Origin: Acidobacteriaceae bacterium
GTDB lineage: Bacteria; Acidobacteriota; Terriglobia; Terriglobales; Acidobacteriaceae
Direction of reading: 5' to 3'
DNA length: 7,712 nt
Assembly (NCBI GenBank): GCA_025462785.1
Contig: JAOAPG010000128.1
Coordinates: forward strand, 1-7,712
Below the pieces are notes generated by a model, which was not told where the DNA came from, did no database searches, and was given only the letters and a program-made list of their open reading frames with translations. Each line of letters starts with the position of its first letter. Within the stretch, counting starts at the first letter, position 1. This document shows, piece by piece, positions 5,521 through 7,712 of this stretch. Both the position numbers and the translations under genes were made by a program.

Positions 5521-6431
5521 CAAAGCTTGTGCAGCTTCGGCAGCAGTACTGATCTCAGGTTTGCGCGCCTTGAACAGTGTCGCGGCGGTAGAAAGCATGA
5601 TGAAGTACGTGACCAGGCTTGCGAACACCATCCCCGCTGCAACGTCGATCCTCGAATGTCGAAGTTCCTCTTTCGTACTCCCGATGCGGTCTGTGAGCCG
5701 CCGTCGCCCCAGTGAAATGTCCTCTTCTACCTCTTCATTCGACTGCCGGCTGTATAGGTACGTGGACAAAGTTGTCCCGATGACGGCAACCAGCATCGAG
5801 ATCGCGTGAGCATTGAAACTGATGTGGGGAATAAATGTCGCTCGCAAGACGGCCCTGAGATCCGGCTTCGCGATGAGCGCGGCCCCGACATATGACAGCA
5901 GAACGAGCGACAACCATCGGAATACACTTCGGAGCATGGTGTACGAACCCATGATTTGTAATGTGGCCGTGGTGGCGCCAATGACCAGGACAAGTAGACG
6001 AGGTGGGATGGGAACGAGCAGGTTCAATGCGGAAACATTCCGCCGATATCTGCGCCGGCTTCAATCACATTCCCGACCAGCGCGCAAACCAGGATTGAAA
6101 ACAAGAGCCAGCGAGGATAGTGTCTGCGGATGACCGCAAAGAGTCCCTCACCGGTGACCTGTCCGAGCTTCGAACAAAGGTACACGGTCGCAAACATCAT
6201 TGGGAAGAGCGCAGGTATCGTCCACAGGAAAGATGGTCCGAGAGATGCGCCCACCGCCGCATAGGTTGCGATAGCAGCACGATCGTCGTCTGAAGCGCCC
6301 GTGATAAGCCCCAGGCCGAGGGACCGAAATCTGCCCCTCGGCATTGGCTTATCTTGTCCTCGCACCAAACGTTGCGCCACTTGCGGATCAGGTTTTCGCC
6401 GCTCAATGGGAGATGTGGGTTGCGTAGCCAT
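5521..6431 (-). pseudogene. NRAMP-family divalent metal transporter, frameshifted and 3'-truncated
   Basis: Segment one starts at ATG 6431 and runs 135 codons to TGA 6026-6024. A polar N-terminus leads to GLGLITGASDDD and TM1, then RRHYPRWLLF and VGNVIEAGADIGGM. Segment two continues in another frame from 6027 with LNLLVPIPPRLLVLVIG, IGTTLSTYLYSRQ, NEEVEEDISLGRR and RIDVAAGMVFASLVTYF, ending in AAEAAQAL. Together they follow the order of bacterial NRAMP Mn/Fe transporters through about helix seven. Adding one base near 6028-6030 restores the frame (GGM-F-P-A-L-N-L-L). The last roughly 110-130 residues of a normal 400-430-residue protein are missing; after 5521 the sequence becomes the DUF2382 piece, and the NRAMP frame runs on through it as nonsense to 5395. 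Two hallmark sites also look altered: TM1 has DDDRAA where DDDPSG-like is usual, and TM6 has LSTYLYSRQ where ISPYLFFWQ-like is usual. Both metal-site prolines are lost, so the product is almost certainly inactive. Confidence 0.85.
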
Positions 6432-6853
6432 GGGCTGAACGAGACGGAAAGAATAAAAGACTCGGTTTCGTAGACTAAAGGCGAATCGTGAAACCAGGGT
6501 TGCCGAATGCCAGATACGTCATCTTCGTGCCGTTGTTGACCGCCTCTCAGTTGGCATTGCTCTCCTTGAACCGCTCGTTCTAACTATGGAGGCTCTTCTA
6601 GCCACGTGGCCTCTGGGGAGCGGACAACGTCCAGCACTCCGTCGAACTTCGTTGCTGCCGGAACGCCCGAATCTGCCATGAAACACCTCTCCTGTTCGCA
6701 ATCTTTACGGTGACTTCTTTTCGTCGCCTTTGTTCCGCCTACAGGAGAGATAGACCTCGCGCACCCATGCTGAATTCGATACTTGAAACCGTGCTACCAA
6801 ATTTAGGTTTATGCTGCTCTCTCTTGAGGAGGACTTGTAGTAGCGTCCGAGCC
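6432..6853. other. Gap of about 0.4 kb between divergent genes
   Basis: This is the shared upstream region of the minus-strand NRAMP gene and the plus-strand barrel gene. It holds one short minus-strand frame with a strong ribosome binding site (6584-6679, listed separately). It also holds a minus-strand stretch of 23 sense codons ending at TAG 6477-6475 (reading NNGTKMTYLAFGNPGFTIRL), which looks like the tail of a protein but is too short to assign. These could be two scraps of one decayed gene. No confident promoter is visible in either direction. Confidence 0.45.
6584..6679 (-). CDS. Possible 31-residue small protein or 5' remnant of a lost gene
   Basis: On the minus strand ATG 6679 is preceded by AGGAGAGGTG ending seven bases before it, the best Shine-Dalgarno-like sequence in this part of the window. 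The frame reads MADSGVPAATKFDGVLDVVR, then SPEATWLEEPP and TAG at 6586-6584. It has no membrane segment and I recognise no family. The good ribosome site argues that something is or was translated here. It may be a true small protein, or the start of a larger gene interrupted by the stop. Low confidence. Confidence 0.25.
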   Translation of the reverse strand: MADSGVPAATKFDGVLDVVRSPEATWLEEPP

Positions 6854-7626
6854 ATGTTGTTTTACCATTTTGTTGTAGTTTCCCATAATCAAAAATGGGG
6901 CCGCCCACTGTCCAACGAAGAGGGCACAGTAGTTTCGTCCAGTCCCGAGACAATGGTAGTGAGAACCGGCGACAATCGATACCAGCTTTTTACCTTCGAC
7001 CAAAACATCACGAAACCGCGAACCCTGCCCCCTGATACTCGTGTACGCGTCTCCTCCACTCCGATGGATGAATCAGGAGTGCGGCTCGCAACTACTGTGA
7101 CAGAACTTCGAGGAGCGTCCGCAGCGCAAGCGGGGCAGACAACCAAGCAGGCACCTCCTCCACCTTCCGTCACCAAACAGGAACGCAACATCGAACGAGA
7201 GGTCCGGAGGTGGCACGTCGGCGTTCGGGCCGGAGCGGCGCTCATCCTGAGCTTTTCCTCTTCGGGGTGCATTCGCAGATAGGTCCTATTTTTAGCCACA
7301 AGGTTTCGTTCCGCCCAAATGCTGAATTTGCATTTGGAGAGGTTACCGACCTCATTGCGCTCAATTTGGAGGCAGTCTATCGGTTGCCGATCACCGCCCG
7401 GGAGGGACAATGGTCCGCGTACGCGGGTGCCGGCCCAGCACTCAACTTCATCCATCAAAGTTTCAATGGCGGCCGTAATATCAGTTTCGGTAATTTTGAT
7501 TATGAAACGGGTTTCAATGTCCTGATCGGTTTCCAGTCGCGTCGCGGGACGTTTTACGAGTTAAAAACTAGTCTTTGGTCGCATCCAGCTCCCGTCCTAC
7601 GGCTCATTGTGGGATATACGTTTTGA
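6854..7626 (+). pseudogene. Outer-membrane beta-barrel protein with an N-terminal small domain, split by a frameshift
   Basis: Segment one (to about 7243) reads WGRPLSNEEGTVVSSSPETM, VVRTGDNRYQLFTFD and PPDTRVRVSSTPMDESGVRL. This is a compact beta-strand domain, followed by a Pro/Gln linker (QAPPPPS) and then RRWHVGVRAGAAL. Segment two, in the next frame from 7246, continues PELFLFGVHSQIGPIFSHKV, FRPNAEFAFGEV, WSAYAGAGPALNFIHQ, GFNVLIGFQSRRGTFYELK and ends LRLIVGYTF. Alternating strands, Gly/aromatic girdles and a final Phe are typical of a small OmpA/OmpW-like barrel. One added base at 7244-7245 would give AAL-D-PEL and a 257-residue protein. The true start is unclear: ATG 6854 gives MLFYHFVVVSHNQKWGRPL, which is not a normal signal peptide, and ATG 6767 is an in-frame alternative. 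GAGGAGG (6826-6832) lies too far upstream to serve 6854 well. The N-terminus may therefore also be damaged. As it stands translation would end at 7282 with no barrel. Confidence 0.75.
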
Positions 7627-7677
7627 CATTCGAACCGCTCCCACCGCCATCGTGTTTCAGGCGCTCCGGTCCGAATC

Positions 7678-7704
7678 ACAGACAAGCCGGACGCAACTGT
7701 CTGT
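7678..7704 (+). terminator. Weak stem-loop downstream of the barrel gene
   Basis: ACAGACA (7678-7684) and TGTCTGT (7698-7704) are perfect inverted repeats around a 13-base loop, about 50 bases after the barrel stop. The stem is short and only modestly GC-rich, and just CTTAATCA follows, with no T-run. It may end the transcript or be chance. The window ends eight bases later. Confidence 0.25.
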
Positions 7705-7712
7705 CTTAATCA

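Noticed and set aside
5523..5528. The AAGCTT at the gene junction as proof of a cloning chimera
   Set aside because: A six-base site occurs by chance about every 4 kb, and a natural deletion explains the junction equally well; kept only as an alternative within the finding.
5270..5809. A 179-codon plus-strand frame opposite the DUF2382 and NRAMP pieces
   Set aside because: It is antisense to two recognisable protein families and reads as a Ser/Leu/Arg-rich shadow with no domain of its own.
6889..7458. A 189-codon minus-strand frame opposite the barrel gene
   Set aside because: The plus strand holds the conserved beta domain and barrel; the minus frame is a Thr/Ser/Arg-rich shadow without recognisable motifs.

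Overview
The window reads like part of an Acidobacteriota genome, most likely of the Terriglobia/Koribacter type. This rests on remembered family resemblance, not on a search. Supporting signs are moderate GC, several conserved exported or hypothetical protein types that I associate with that phylum, a stress-membrane cluster, and low coding density with 0.3-0.8 kb gaps. No RNA genes, CRISPR arrays or intact mobile elements are visible.

Layout. The left edge holds the 3' end of a YihY/BrkB-family membrane protein gene (1-165). A gap of about 0.8 kb follows, with a possible relic of a transposon end. Next comes an exported protein of unknown function (977-1795), then a second gap carrying a candidate promoter. 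Positions 2212-4413 form a probable three-gene operon: a small helical protein, a DUF4118-type sensor histidine kinase of the NarL/HisKA_3 class, and an exported protein whose start overlaps the kinase stop as ATGA. No response regulator lies next to the kinase, so its partner must be elsewhere.

The right half is full of decay. On the minus strand there is a probable HicB/UPF0150-type antitoxin remnant with an in-frame stop (4459-4622), an intact GlsB/YeaQ/YmgE stress membrane protein (4929-5249), the 3' piece of a DUF2382 (YsnF-like) stress gene (5294-5518), and an NRAMP-type metal transporter gene (5521-6431). The transporter carries a frameshift, has altered hallmark motifs, and is cut off where it joins the DUF2382 piece out of frame. 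On the plus strand, 6854-7626 encodes an outer-membrane beta-barrel protein with a small N-terminal domain; it is split by a one-base frameshift.

The main result is not a new defence or metabolic system. It is a cluster of broken genes: a deletion-type chimera of NRAMP and DUF2382, two apparent one-base losses, and one nonsense codon. These could reflect real reductive decay or errors in the source sequence, and the coverage of the underlying reads would separate the two. The most interesting intact unit is the kinase/exported-protein operon.
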